Positions 52,067-61,282 of a stretch of DNA of 64,000 bases are shown here, in pieces. The stretch is from an uncultured Roseivirga sp. (GTDB taxonomy: Bacteria > Bacteroidota > Bacteroidia > Cytophagales > Cyclobacteriaceae). The translations under genes and the position numbers were made by a program. Positions within the stretch are counted from its first letter, which is position 1, and every line of letters starts with the position of its first letter. The DNA is taken from positions 1-64,000 of the forward strand of contig CANLOY010000009.1 in NCBI GenBank assembly GCA_947493005.1, in the 5' to 3' direction. Below the pieces are notes generated by a model that was not told the origin of the DNA, searched no databases, and saw only the letters and a program-made list of their open reading frames with translations.

Positions 52067-53851
52067 TTAAGCTTTTTCTTCTTGTTGAAGCTGTTTTTCA
52101 TATAGCTCTTTGTAAACCCCATTTTGGGCCAGTAGAGACTCATTTGTGCCTTGTTCAATGATTTCCCCGTCATCCAGAACAATGATTTTATCAGCAAGTT
52201 TGGCAGAGGAAACTCGATGAGAAATAATCACTGTAGTTCTTCCTTTCATAATTGAGGCCAGGCTATTCAAAATAGTGTTCTCAGTATTGGTATCTACAGC
52301 CGATAGCGCATCATCCAGAATAAGAATATTAGGGTTTCTAACAATGGCACGGGCAATCGAAGTTCTTTGCTTTTGCCCTCCGGAAAGTGTAATGCCACGT
52401 TCACCGAGCATTGTTTCAAAGCCTTCAGGAAATTCAGATACATTGCTGTACAAGTCAGCGTCTTTAGCTGCTTGAAAAACTCGTTCATCTGATATATGGC
52501 TATTGCCAAAGGCTATGTTGTTTTTTATCGAGTCGGAGAAAAGGAATATGTCTTGAGGAACATAGCCCATTTGACTTCTCAGTTTGGAAATGTTATATCT
52601 CTTTATGTCCCTGTCGTCAATGTTTATGCTGCCCGATGAAGCATCGTATAGTCTCAACATCAGGTTTGCTATAGTACTTTTTCCAGACCCGGTAGTTCCA
52701 ATTATTGCAATAGACTGACCAGCCTTAACCTCAAAAGACACGTTTTTCAACGCATGAATGCCAGAGTCTGGGTATACAAAATCCACGTTTTCGAAAACCA
52801 GATCACCTGAAATATCCTTTTCAAGGTTTTCGATTGACTGTATGTCATTCGTTTCTTTTAAGAATTCATTTATACGCTTTTGAGAAGCAGCTGCTCTTTG
52901 GTTAATACTGGTTATCCAGCCTAGGGCAGTTACTGGCCAGGTAAGCATATTCACGTAAATGACAAACTCTGCAATGTTACCATATGTAATTTCTCCATTG
53001 ATCACCTGAGTTCCACCAATATAGATTGTTAGGATAACGCTAAGTCCTATTAGCGCCATTATCAGGGGAAAGAAAAGTGCATTAACAAAAGTGAGTTGAA
53101 GCGACCTGTGTTTGTACTTTTCACTCTCTCTTTCAAATTTCATAGTAGCATCAGCTTCTCTTACAAATGCCTTTAACACCCTGATGCCTGAGAAAGCTTC
53201 CTGAACATTTGTGGAAAGATCTGAAAGAGATTCTTGAATCTTTTCTGAACGTTTATTGATTATGTTATTAACAAAGTATATGCTTACAGAGAGTATGGGA
53301 AGTGGTAGCAATGCATAAAAAGTAAGTTCGGCATTAACTCTAAGCATCTGGTAAATTACAAGAGGGAATAGCACAAGTAGATTAATCCCATACATTATGC
53401 CAGGCCCTAAATACATCCTTACCCGGCTTACGTCTTCAGAGATTCTATTCATTAAATCTCCAGTGTTGTTTCTTCTGTAGAAGCTTAAAGGGAGGTTTTG
53501 GTATTGCTCGAAAATTTCGTTTTTCAAGTCATACTCAATTTTGCGAGACATTACTATGATTGTCTGCCTGACCAAAAAAAGGAAAAAACCTCTTAGCAAA
53601 GCCATTAGTATCATGACTCCTCCCAGAACAAGAACTCCCATTTCCAACTGGTCAAAGAAACCAACACTTAGCTCTCCTCCTTCAAATAACCGGTAAAGGG
53701 CAAAACTATTCGTAACATAGTCAATTGCATACCTTACAACTCTGGCTGGCCATACTGCAAAATAGTTTGACACCACCAAAAAAATAAAGCCCAGAATGAG
53801 CAAATGTTTGTACTTGAATAGATACTTATTGAGATGCCTGAGTTCTTTCAC
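52067..53851 (-). CDS. ABC exporter half-transporter (degenerate Walker B)
   Basis: 594 aa. Six-helix membrane domain, then Walker A IGTTGSGKST, Q-loop PQDIFLFSD, canonical signature LSGGQKQR, and Walker B ILILDDALSAVD in which Asp replaces the catalytic Glu. That change marks the degenerate site of heterodimeric exporters (MdlA/YheI/TM287 type). The expected partner, with intact Glu but altered signature, is the convergent gene at 49495. Confidence 0.9.
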   Translation of the reverse strand: MKELRHLNKYLFKYKHLLILGFIFLVVSNYFAVWPARVVRYAIDYVTNSFALYRLFEGGELSVGFFDQLEMGVLVLGGVMILMALLRGFFLFLVRQTIIVMSRKIEYDLKNEIFEQYQNLPLSFYRRNNTGDLMNRISEDVSRVRMYLGPGIMYGINLLVLFPLVIYQMLRVNAELTFYALLPLPILSVSIYFVNNIINKRSEKIQESLSDLSTNVQEAFSGIRVLKAFVREADATMKFERESEKYKHRSLQLTFVNALFFPLIMALIGLSVILTIYIGGTQVINGEITYGNIAEFVIYVNMLTWPVTALGWITSINQRAAASQKRINEFLKETNDIQSIENLEKDISGDLVFENVDFVYPDSGIHALKNVSFEVKAGQSIAIIGTTGSGKSTIANLMLRLYDASSGSINIDDRDIKRYNISKLRSQMGYVPQDIFLFSDSIKNNIAFGNSHISDERVFQAAKDADLYSNVSEFPEGFETMLGERGITLSGGQKQRTSIARAIVRNPNILILDDALSAVDTNTENTILNSLASIMKGRTTVIISHRVSSAKLADKIIVLDDGEIIEQGTNESLLAQNGVYKELYEKQLQQEEKA

Positions 53852-53926
53852 GTTATTCTTAACCGAAACAACCCTATAAAGGTTGCTTAGCCTGTTTTAT
53901 TCTTTAGAATATGTCGATTTATTGGT

Positions 53927-53934
53927 TAGTTTTG
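53927..53934 (+). promoter_or_regulatory. Bacteroidota -7 box upstream of leucine dehydrogenase gene
   Basis: TAGTTTTG matches TAnnTTTG; a TTTAG motif lies about 19 nt upstream where TTG is expected. Predicted 5' leader of about 50 nt. Confidence 0.45.
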
Positions 53935-53992
53935 CGGACTGTCAAACTGACTGTTTAGGCAGAGCAGTGGCAAATATAAAGTAAACTGTAAT

Positions 53993-55105
53993 ATGAATGT
54001 AATGGAAGAAGTTGATGTGACCGAAAAAAAAGGTACGCTATCAGTCTTTGAACAAGCTTCAAAGATGGGGCATGAACAGCTAGTATACTGTCATGACGAG
54101 GCAACAGGACTTAAAGCATTAATAGGCATTCACAACACGGTGCTAGGTCCAGCATTGGGAGGAACCCGCTTTTGGAACTATGCCACTGAAGAGGAAGCTG
54201 TAACAGATGTTTTGAGGCTTTCAAGAGGGATGACCTATAAAGCTGCTGTATCTGGATTGAACCTGGGTGGAGGGAAAGCTGTGATTATTGGTGATGTTTC
54301 TAAGCTTAAGAATGAAGCTTTTTTAAGAAGGTTTGGGAAGTTTGTAGATAGCCTTGGAGGAAAGTACATTACAGCTGAAGATATGAACATGAAAACCAGC
54401 GATATGGAATATATCGGTATGGAAACCAATCATGTTACAGGGTTGCCAGTTGAAATGGGGGGAAGTGGAGATCCTTCGCCAGTAACAGCTTACGGTGTTT
54501 ATGTAGGAATGAAAGCTGCTGCTAAAAAAGCTTATGGCAGCGATAGTCTTGAAGGGAAGAAGATTTCAGTTCAAGGAGTTGGACAGGTTGGAATGTATTT
54601 GACTCAACATTTGGCTAAGGAAGGTGCTCAATTGTTTATCACCGATATCAATCAGGAAAGACTTGAAAAGGTTTCTAAAGATTCAGGTGCAACGATTGTT
54701 GGAATGGATGAAATCTATGATGTAGATGTTGATATATATGCACCATGCGCAATGGGTGCTACTGTCAATGATGAAACAATAGGTAGGTTAAAAGCCAGCG
54801 TTATTGCAGGGGCAGCAAATAACCAATTGGCAGATGAAGTTCGTCATGGACGAATGTTGATTGATGCAGGTATCGTTTATGCTCCGGATTTTGTTATCAA
54901 TGCTGGTGGAATTATAAATATTTCCTCAGAATTGGCTGGTGCCTATAACAAGGAGCAAGCCTACTCCTGGACAGAAAAGATTTATGATACAACGCAGAAT
55001 ATTTTCAAACTTGCTGATGAAAAAAGTATTCCAACACAGGATGCTGCAATGAAATTGGCAGAAAAACGTATAGAAGACATAGGAAGAGTAAAACTTTCAA
55101 TGTAA
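53993..55105 (+). CDS. ldh: Leucine/valine/phenylalanine dehydrogenase
   Basis: 370 aa, ELFV dehydrogenase family of the shorter (leucine) type. GPALGGTRFWNYATEEEAVTDVLRLSRGMTYKAAVSGLNLGGGKAVI contains the substrate and catalytic Lys residues; the NAD domain starts ISVQGVGQVGMYLTQHLAKEGA. Reversibly deaminates branched-chain amino acids. Confidence 0.92.
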   Translation: MNVMEEVDVTEKKGTLSVFEQASKMGHEQLVYCHDEATGLKALIGIHNTVLGPALGGTRFWNYATEEEAVTDVLRLSRGMTYKAAVSGLNLGGGKAVIIGDVSKLKNEAFLRRFGKFVDSLGGKYITAEDMNMKTSDMEYIGMETNHVTGLPVEMGGSGDPSPVTAYGVYVGMKAAAKKAYGSDSLEGKKISVQGVGQVGMYLTQHLAKEGAQLFITDINQERLEKVSKDSGATIVGMDEIYDVDVDIYAPCAMGATVNDETIGRLKASVIAGAANNQLADEVRHGRMLIDAGIVYAPDFVINAGGIINISSELAGAYNKEQAYSWTEKIYDTTQNIFKLADEKSIPTQDAAMKLAEKRIEDIGRVKLSM

Positions 55106-55170
55106 TATTAAGTGGGCAGTCTTAAATACTGCTCACTACAAGTTAATTTTAAGTTCTTATATTTTTTGCA

Positions 55171-56349
55171 ATGCTCAACAGGAGATCGTTAAGAGTAAAA
55201 GCCATGCAAACCATGTTTGCTTATGGCCAATGTAAAGAGGCTAATTATAATTTAGGCCTTGAAGAGATTGATGAGGTTTTTCAGCCTGATTTGAATTCAA
55301 TGGAGGCTCCAGATCATGATTTGCTGAAGTCAAATAAAGAGCAGGCAAAAGCAGTTCTTGCTGAAAAGGTTCTAAGTACACCATTACCTGAATCCTTTAC
55401 AGTTTCAAAGGAAGCTCAAGGTGCGGCTAATGCAGCTTTCAAATCATTTCTATCTAATTCCGACAAAGATTTTGACAGGCTGAAGAAAGACATGATTCTT
55501 GACGCAGAGTCTTTAGTAGATTATTTCCTTTGGGTTATTAGCTTGATGATTGCATGGTCTGACTTGAGCAAGTCTGAAGCTGATAAGAAGAAAAAGCTTA
55601 CACCGGAACGAGTGTTAACTGGAGATTATAACCTGTCTCAGAATAAGGTGATCGATTTTTTCAGGAAATCATCAAAGGTTCAGGTGGCTCTTGTTAAGAA
55701 GGATATAGATTGGAGTAATGAAGAAGATTACCTGAAGAGTTGGTACAAAGATATTCTGAAGAAGGATGAAGTTTTCAGTGAATACAGAAGAAAAGCAAAT
55801 CCAAACTTTAAAGATGACAAAGAAGTAATTGATCATTTAATCAAACAGATCATTTTTAAAGAAGAAGTGATACTTTCCTTTTTTGAAGAGAAAGATATTC
55901 ATTGGAAAGAGAATAAAGCAATTATTCGAAGCTTGGTTGCAAGATCAGTAAGGGATATAGAAATAGATTCTGAGCCGAAGAAGTTTGATTTACCTGACTT
56001 TTCTAACAACTGGGAAGAAGATAGGGAGTTCTTTGAAAAAATATTAAATACAACCGTAGAGCACGATAAAGAGTATAGTGATATGATAGCCGCCAAAACA
56101 AAGAATTGGGAGGTGGACAGATTAGCCAATACAGACCAGATAATATTGAAAATGGCAATTTCAGAGATGATGAATTTCCGAAACATCCCTGTTAAGGTGA
56201 CCATTAATGAGTATATTGAGCTCTCAAAAAATTATAGCACACCAAAAAGTAAGCAGTTTGTTAATGGTATTTTGGATGTAATATCTAATGAACTGAAAGA
56301 AAATGGTCAAATGAAGAAGACAGGCAGAGGCCTGATAGATAACAAATAG
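55171..56349 (+). CDS. nusB: Transcription antitermination factor NusB (Bacteroidota long form)
   Basis: 392 aa, much longer than the roughly 140-aa E. coli protein. MLNRRSLRVKAMQTMFAYGQ and the C-terminal 110 residues (WEVDRLANTDQIILKMAISEMMNFRNIPVKVTINEYIELSKNYST) are the NusB fold; an insert of about 200 residues, mostly helical and charged, separates them, as in other Bacteroidota. Part of the rRNA antitermination complex. Heads the operon down to coaE. Confidence 0.92.
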   Translation: MLNRRSLRVKAMQTMFAYGQCKEANYNLGLEEIDEVFQPDLNSMEAPDHDLLKSNKEQAKAVLAEKVLSTPLPESFTVSKEAQGAANAAFKSFLSNSDKDFDRLKKDMILDAESLVDYFLWVISLMIAWSDLSKSEADKKKKLTPERVLTGDYNLSQNKVIDFFRKSSKVQVALVKKDIDWSNEEDYLKSWYKDILKKDEVFSEYRRKANPNFKDDKEVIDHLIKQIIFKEEVILSFFEEKDIHWKENKAIIRSLVARSVRDIEIDSEPKKFDLPDFSNNWEEDREFFEKILNTTVEHDKEYSDMIAAKTKNWEVDRLANTDQIILKMAISEMMNFRNIPVKVTINEYIELSKNYSTPKSKQFVNGILDVISNELKENGQMKKTGRGLIDNK

Positions 56350-56353
56350 ATAT

Positions 56354-56659
56354 ATGAGTAAAGGGTCAAGCAGTTTATTAGCATTTGCAATTGGCGCAGC
56401 TACAGGAGCTATCTTAGGAATTCTATATGCTCCTGATAAAGGTTCTAACACAAGAGATAGACTATCTTACCAGTTAGATAAGTATAAAAAACAGTTGGAA
56501 GACTTATTAGAAGATCTGATCAATGGAAAAGTTGAAATATCCTCTACCGCTAAGGAAGAGGGAGAGAAAGTAGTTTCTGAGGCTCGACTCAAAGCAGAAC
56601 AACTATTGACAGATGTGGACAATCTGATAGGTCAGATTAAATCAGGAGATCAAGAATAA
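56354..56659 (+). CDS. YtxH-domain protein
   Basis: 101 aa. A glycine-rich hydrophobic helix (LLAFAIGAATGAILGILYAPDKGSNTR) typical of YtxH, then an amphipathic coiled coil. Small membrane-associated, possibly envelope stress-linked protein. 4 nt after nusB. Confidence 0.85.
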   Translation: MSKGSSSLLAFAIGAATGAILGILYAPDKGSNTRDRLSYQLDKYKKQLEDLLEDLINGKVEISSTAKEEGEKVVSEARLKAEQLLTDVDNLIGQIKSGDQE

Positions 56660-56670
56660 ACATCTATAAT

Positions 56671-57195
56671 ATGAAAACTAAAATTACATTTCTAGGTGCT
56701 TTGGTATTTACCGTAATGCTTTCGGGTTGTGGAGATGCTGAATTGGAAAAGCGCGTTGCTAATTTAGAACGAAGAATTAATCAATTGGAAAATGGAAACG
56801 TGGTTAGAAATACTGCTACTCCAACTCCAACATCGTCAAATGCAGTAGAATCCAATCTTACAGCAGCTGCTTCTTTCAAATGGGAAAGTACAGTCCATAA
56901 TTTTGGTACTATCAAACAAGGTGAGATTGTAAATTACACATTCAAATTCACCAATAATGGAACTGAGGACCTTCAAATTCAAAGTACCTCCGCCTCATGT
57001 GGATGTACAGTGCCTCAGCATACAAAGCAACCTATTCCACCAGGTGGCCAGGGAGAAATAGTAGTAAGGTTTGACAGCAAAGGTAAATCAGGTCAGCAAA
57101 GCCCTGTGATTACAGTTGTCGCTAATACCAATCCAAAACAAACCAGATTAAGCTTAAGAGGTTTTGTTCAAGTGAACGCAGCGCCTCAACCATAA
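56671..57195 (+). CDS. DUF1573 lipoprotein
   Basis: 174 aa. Lipobox LSGC at about residues 17-20, short coiled coil (AELEKRVANLERRINQLEN), Thr/Pro linker and a DUF1573 domain (VHNFGTIKQGEIVNYTFKFTNNG, SASCGCTVPQ). An Ig/ASPM-like fold; function unknown. 11 nt after the YtxH gene. Confidence 0.9.
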   Translation: MKTKITFLGALVFTVMLSGCGDAELEKRVANLERRINQLENGNVVRNTATPTPTSSNAVESNLTAAASFKWESTVHNFGTIKQGEIVNYTFKFTNNGTEDLQIQSTSASCGCTVPQHTKQPIPPGGQGEIVVRFDSKGKSGQQSPVITVVANTNPKQTRLSLRGFVQVNAAPQP

Positions 57196-57204
57196 GAATT
57201 ATTA

Positions 57205-57519
57205 ATGATAGACTCAGTTATTTTACAAGCACAAGGCGGAGGATCAGGGCTTCAATCCCTTCTTCTCTTCGGGGGAATTGCAATAGTGTTTTATTTCTTT
57301 ATGATTCGCCCTCAACAAAAAAAGCAAAAGGATCAGAAGAAATTTATTAGCGAAATCAAAAAAGGTGATTCCGTTGTTACGATTGGTGGAGTACATGGAA
57401 AAGTGTATGCACTTGATGATGATACGGTTACAATTGAAGTTGATAAAAGCACTAAAATTAAATTTGAAAGATCGGCAATTTCGCTTGAAGCAAGTAAGCG
57501 TGAGGCGGACAAATCCTGA
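57205..57519 (+). CDS. yajC: Sec translocon accessory protein YajC
   Basis: 104 aa. One transmembrane helix (LLLFGGIAIVFYFFMIRPQQKKQKD, including the MIRPQQKK hallmark) and the small beta domain IKKGDSVVTIGGVHGKVYALDDD. Supports SecDF-YajC. Confidence 0.94.
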   Translation: MIDSVILQAQGGGSGLQSLLLFGGIAIVFYFFMIRPQQKKQKDQKKFISEIKKGDSVVTIGGVHGKVYALDDDTVTIEVDKSTKIKFERSAISLEASKREADKS

Positions 57520-57524
57520 TTTGT

Positions 57525-58499
57525 TTGAAAAGTGCTGAAGACATAATTGAAAAATTAAAGAAGTCTTTTCACACGCCTAGTAGAAAAGATGAAAGAATTA
57601 AGGTGGTAGTATTATGCATTGTCATATCTACCACCTTTTGGTTTTTTAGTGCTTTGAATAAAGATGATTATATAAGTCAGGTTAATTACCCTGTAGAAAT
57701 CGTCTTTAATGAAGCTGAATACATTGCAACCTCAAGCCTACCCACTAGAATTCCTATTGAAGTAACTGGAGGGGGGTGGGATCTTATGACTCGCTCTTTT
57801 GGTTTTAATATGCGTCCTCTGCAAATCAGGTTGGCAGAACCAGATCAATCAAATTTTATCCTGACATCATCTCTAAGAGGAGAATTAACGCCCGGGTTGG
57901 ACCCTGTAGTAGTTAATTATATACTAAGGGATTCTTTGGTATATGACATACAGAAACGCGTATCCAGAGGCTTCAAGCTCCAACTCGACCCATCTTCAAT
58001 CAGTCTTGATAATAACTTCAGAATATCATCAGCTATAGCCCTTCAACCAGATAGTGTCGTATGGACAGGCCCTGAAAAGATGATTAATGTTTTAGGAGAT
58101 ATAATTTACGTTAAAGCTGACCTTTCCGATATAGATGAAGATGTAAATAAACAAATTGATATCCCAGAACCACCTGAGTTGTTTGCCAGCAGTAGTGAGT
58201 CTACGCTTTTGAGCTTTGGTGTTGTCAGAATGATTGATGTAGAGGATAATGTGGAGATAGAGCTCATTAACTTCCCAGATAGCTCCTGGATAGCATTTCC
58301 TTCTAATGTTGGGTTGAACTACAGAATAGCAGAAACTCAGTTTGATGTAGCTGATACTGCAAATGTGCGTGTTATAGCGGATTATAATCTTTTAAACCCT
58401 AATGACTCCACTATTCTTCTCAAAACGATTAGTGTTTCAGAATATGTTGAAGAACTTCAGATTTCAACAACCAGTATAAAAGCATTTAAGAATGAGTAA
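57525..58499 (+). CDS. YbbR-like domain protein
   Basis: 324 aa, TTG start 5 nt after yajC. One transmembrane helix (VVVLCIVISTTFWFFSALN), then YbbR-like beta repeats (FLPTRIPIEVTGGGWDL; VVWTGPEKMINVLGDI). In Firmicutes YbbR (CdaR) regulates cyclic-di-AMP synthesis; no cyclase gene is adjacent here. Overlaps coaE by 8 nt. Confidence 0.85.
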   Translation: MKSAEDIIEKLKKSFHTPSRKDERIKVVVLCIVISTTFWFFSALNKDDYISQVNYPVEIVFNEAEYIATSSLPTRIPIEVTGGGWDLMTRSFGFNMRPLQIRLAEPDQSNFILTSSLRGELTPGLDPVVVNYILRDSLVYDIQKRVSRGFKLQLDPSSISLDNNFRISSAIALQPDSVVWTGPEKMINVLGDIIYVKADLSDIDEDVNKQIDIPEPPELFASSSESTLLSFGVVRMIDVEDNVEIELINFPDSSWIAFPSNVGLNYRIAETQFDVADTANVRVIADYNLLNPNDSTILLKTISVSEYVEELQISTTSIKAFKNE

Positions 58500-59100
58500 G
58501 CCTTTACTTATAGGTATAACTGGAGGTATAGGCTCTGGAAAAAGTACGGTTTGCAAGATTTTTAGATCATTAAACGTGCCTGTTTATTACGCTGATGACA
58601 GGGGAAAGAAACTCTTGACAGAAAACGACTCGTTGGTTTCTCAGGTTAAATCTGAATTTGGTCATGAGAGTTATTTGGAGTCTGGTGAATTGAATAGGCA
58701 ATATTTGGCAGAGAAAGTTTTTTCAAACCCTGAAGCGCTTGAAAAGCTTAGTCAGCTTGTTCATCCAGTCGTTGCCAGCGATTTCAAGGAATGGGTTAGT
58801 TTGAATCAATCATCTCCTTACTTATTAAAGGAAGCTGCTTTACTCTTTGAAACTGTGTCGTACAAGCAGTTGGATAGAACTATATGTGTTCTGGCTTCAG
58901 AAAAAGTACGACTACAAAGAGTGCTACTAAGAGATCCTCAAAGAGCTAAATCTCAGGTTGAAAATATAATGAGTCAACAAACGAATGACCAGGAAAGGAA
59001 AGGGTTATCTGATTATTTGATCATTAATGAGTCTGATGAAATGTTGATTCCTCAAGTCATGAAAGTTCATGAAAAGATACTTGAATTAACTGGCAACTGA
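58492..59100 (+). CDS. coaE: Dephospho-CoA kinase
   Basis: 202 aa. P-loop GITGGIGSGKSTVCKIF, CoA-binding segment YYADDRGKKLL and lid region LQRVLLRDPQRAKSQVENIM. Last step of CoA synthesis. Ends the nusB operon; its last bases overlap the convergent small gene by 15 bp. Confidence 0.95.
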   Translation: MSKPLLIGITGGIGSGKSTVCKIFRSLNVPVYYADDRGKKLLTENDSLVSQVKSEFGHESYLESGELNRQYLAEKVFSNPEALEKLSQLVHPVVASDFKEWVSLNQSSPYLLKEAALLFETVSYKQLDRTICVLASEKVRLQRVLLRDPQRAKSQVENIMSQQTNDQERKGLSDYLIINESDEMLIPQVMKVHEKILELTGN

Positions 59101-59343
59101 TTTAATGCTAATCTGATCTTCGTAGAATTTCATACGTGTATGTCCGTAATCAAGTGCTTGAATTTTTTCAATTCTATCTTGTTTGTGATTATAGAATACT
59201 TCGATATACTCCCCTTGATAAAGATATAGGTTCACCTTATATCCATAATACCTAATAGACAACATAAATGTACCATCCAGATAAAGGTGTTTTGTCTGTG
59301 CATCAATTGGTAAACCAAAAAAATCTTCATTGGAATGGGCCAT
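59086..59343 (-). CDS. Small protein of unknown function
   Basis: 85 aa, mostly beta (LYLDGTFMLSIRYYGYKVNLYLYQGEYIEVFY). No family recognised. Convergent overlap with coaE; shares direction with the 125-aa gene 27 nt upstream, so they may form a pair. Confidence 0.6.
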   Translation of the reverse strand: MAHSNEDFFGLPIDAQTKHLYLDGTFMLSIRYYGYKVNLYLYQGEYIEVFYNHKQDRIEKIQALDYGHTRMKFYEDQISIKSVAS

Positions 59344-59370
59344 AAATGAAGATAGGGATTTTAGATAAAA

Positions 59371-59748
59371 CTAATGGTGCAGAGTATGGTAAAAAAGGTT
59401 TTTCGATGCACAGGAAGTCTTATATATGAATATATATCTTCCTTTACCTGCATATTTGTTAAGAGGAGATTTAAAAACAAGTGGAAGTTTATTTAGATCG
59501 CTAACAATACTCATAGCATTTTTAAATGTGCCCACATTCCAATATCTGAAATGTTTACATTCAAAATCATTTCTAACAGTTCCAGTTACCTGAACAATTC
59601 TGGATCCCGTTGAAATTCCAATATTCCATACAAAAGATTGATTGGAACTGTGCATATTAGAATTGATCCAATCTTTAATCTGGTTAGCAAGAACTTTGCT
59701 TTCAGTAGCAAATTCGGGAAGACTTGACAATTTAGAAGTCGTATTCAT
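59371..59748 (-). CDS. Protein of unknown function
   Basis: 125 aa, alpha/beta, with an N-terminal helix (SKVLANQIKDWINSN) and a C-terminal strand-rich half (RIVQVTGTVRNDFECKHFRYWNVG). No signal peptide. Not recognised. Confidence 0.6.
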   Translation of the reverse strand: MNTTSKLSSLPEFATESKVLANQIKDWINSNMHSSNQSFVWNIGISTGSRIVQVTGTVRNDFECKHFRYWNVGTFKNAMSIVSDLNKLPLVFKSPLNKYAGKGRYIFIYKTSCASKNLFYHTLHH

Positions 59749-59928
59749 TAATCTCTTGGGCCAAATGTTCTATAGTTCTCAGGTAAACTATTTATCGAAT
59801 AAAAGACTTAATCATCAGAAAATCAAGTGTATAGAGAGTTATTGAAAGAAGATCCAACGACTTAACTCTATTCTTGCGGTCTGTTTTCATGTTCAGCCTC
59901 AAGCTTTATAACTATAAAAATACCCAAA

Positions 59929-59948
59929 AATGGGTATTGATCTGAGCT
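59929..59948. promoter_or_regulatory. TACCCAA-AA-ATGGGTA dyad (NarL-like 7-2-7 spacing)
   Basis: AATACCCA-AAAA-TGGGTATT is a perfect 8-bp-arm dyad. It contains two TACCCAW heptamers facing each other with a 2-bp gap, the arrangement known for NarL/FixJ-family regulators. It is 80 nt upstream of the 260-aa gene, in a 280-bp region that otherwise shows nothing recognisable. Confidence 0.4.
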
Positions 59949-60028
59949 GTCTAATATCCTAACATGCAAGTGAATTCAGGTGTCTTAGCCGGCAAGTAAA
60001 GTTCGATCTGATTCTAGAAACAAGCTCT

Positions 60029-60811
60029 ATGAGAAAAATCAACTCAAAACAGTTTTTGAGGATTCTAAAAGGTGAAGACCTTGAGTTTAGGATTAACCCA
60101 TATCCATTTGGAGTTGATAGAACGGTATTGGTAGCAGATGTTCATTTACCATACGATTTGAGCTTTGAAAATTGCAGATTTAAAAATGTCATTTTCAAGA
60201 ATTGTCATTTTTCTGGTGACTTTCAAATGGACAACATCTTTGCAAAGAGTTTTCGGTTAGAAAACTGTCAGTTACAAAATGTTTCTGTATCAAATTCAGA
60301 GTTGAACCACTTTACAATTGTAGGGGCTAGAGAATTAAGAGAGTTGATAATCAAGAACTCTGACCTTAATATTATAGAGGTTTCCGAGAATCCTATATAT
60401 GAGACTATTCACTTAGGTTGCGGCAACAATGTTAGAAGCTGTAAACTTCAAAAAAATGGAATAGCAGGTAAGAATTCATTTACTACAAAAGTTTTCATTT
60501 GTCCAGAACGTTTTGATGACATAGAGATGTCCAATTCAACTACCGATCTGCTTCATATTGGTAGTTTTGGTCAGTATGCGCAAATGAAAATAGATAATGT
60601 GAGTGCTGAAGTTGTTTTGATTGAGAATTGTTCAAGCGAACTATCTAAAGTTAGCTTCAATGAAATAAAACCTTTAGACAAAGAGTCAAGTGCATTCCAC
60701 TTGGTTAATACAACTTTTGATCAAGAAGTGTTTACTCACTCAATATTTCAAAACTACAAAACCACTAAAATCCACCATAATAAGGTAGATCTTGCGGATT
60801 TAATGATCTGA
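60029..60811 (+). CDS. Beta-helix-like (pentapeptide-type) protein of unknown function
   Basis: 260 aa without signal peptide. Short strand-turn repeats with hydrophobic spacing (LSFENCRFKNVIFKNCHFSG, then SFRLENCQLQNVSVSNSELNHF) suggest a right-handed parallel beta helix, loosely like pentapeptide-repeat proteins. Cys-rich in the repeats. Not otherwise recognised. An upstream dyad suggests regulation. Confidence 0.6.
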   Translation: MRKINSKQFLRILKGEDLEFRINPYPFGVDRTVLVADVHLPYDLSFENCRFKNVIFKNCHFSGDFQMDNIFAKSFRLENCQLQNVSVSNSELNHFTIVGARELRELIIKNSDLNIIEVSENPIYETIHLGCGNNVRSCKLQKNGIAGKNSFTTKVFICPERFDDIEMSNSTTDLLHIGSFGQYAQMKIDNVSAEVVLIENCSSELSKVSFNEIKPLDKESSAFHLVNTTFDQEVFTHSIFQNYKTTKIHHNKVDLADLMI

Positions 60812-60989
60812 AAATCATAACTATTCAATTGTACTTTCTTAATGGAGAATTTAACCTTGGTAATAGGATGCTAATAGCATTTCCTTAGATCATTCGCATA
60901 TTCTTTTATTGCCGAGAATTTCCTGTAAAGGATTGACTTTCAATTAGGTAAAATCGATATATTGATGCCCTCAATTAAATAAATCGACT

Positions 60990-61184
60990 ATGAAAAAGAC
61001 AATTCTATTATTATTCGCCCTTTCAGTTTTAACTTTTGGTTGTGCAGATAACTCTGAAGATACCATTCCGGATCCAGTAGTTCCAGAAATCAACATTGAT
61101 GAAGGTAAGAGCGAATCTACTCATGATGATGGCGATAAGAAAGTAATTAAGCCAAGAGTGAGAAAATCAGGGTTTAGTTCTTAA
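60990..61184 (+). CDS. Small lipoprotein
   Basis: 64 aa. Signal peptide with lipobox LTFGC, acidic stretch (EDTIPDPVVPEINIDEGKSE), basic C-terminus. Standalone unit closed by a strong terminator. Function unknown. Confidence 0.7.
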   Translation: MKKTILLLFALSVLTFGCADNSEDTIPDPVVPEINIDEGKSESTHDDGDKKVIKPRVRKSGFSS

Positions 61185-61201
61185 TAAATTTAGAGATCAT
61201 A

Positions 61202-61238
61202 AAAAAAGGGTAAAAGTGATATACTTTTGCCCTTTTTT
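61202..61238 (+). terminator. Terminator of the small lipoprotein gene
   Basis: AAAAAAGGGTAAAAGT / ACTTTTGCCCTTTTTT stem with a 5-nt loop and T-run, 18 nt after the stop codon. Symmetrical A- and T-runs make it usable in both directions. Confidence 0.88.
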
Positions 61239-61282
61239 ATTACTTTCGGGTGTATTTAAGTAGAAAAAATCAGGCTTTATAT

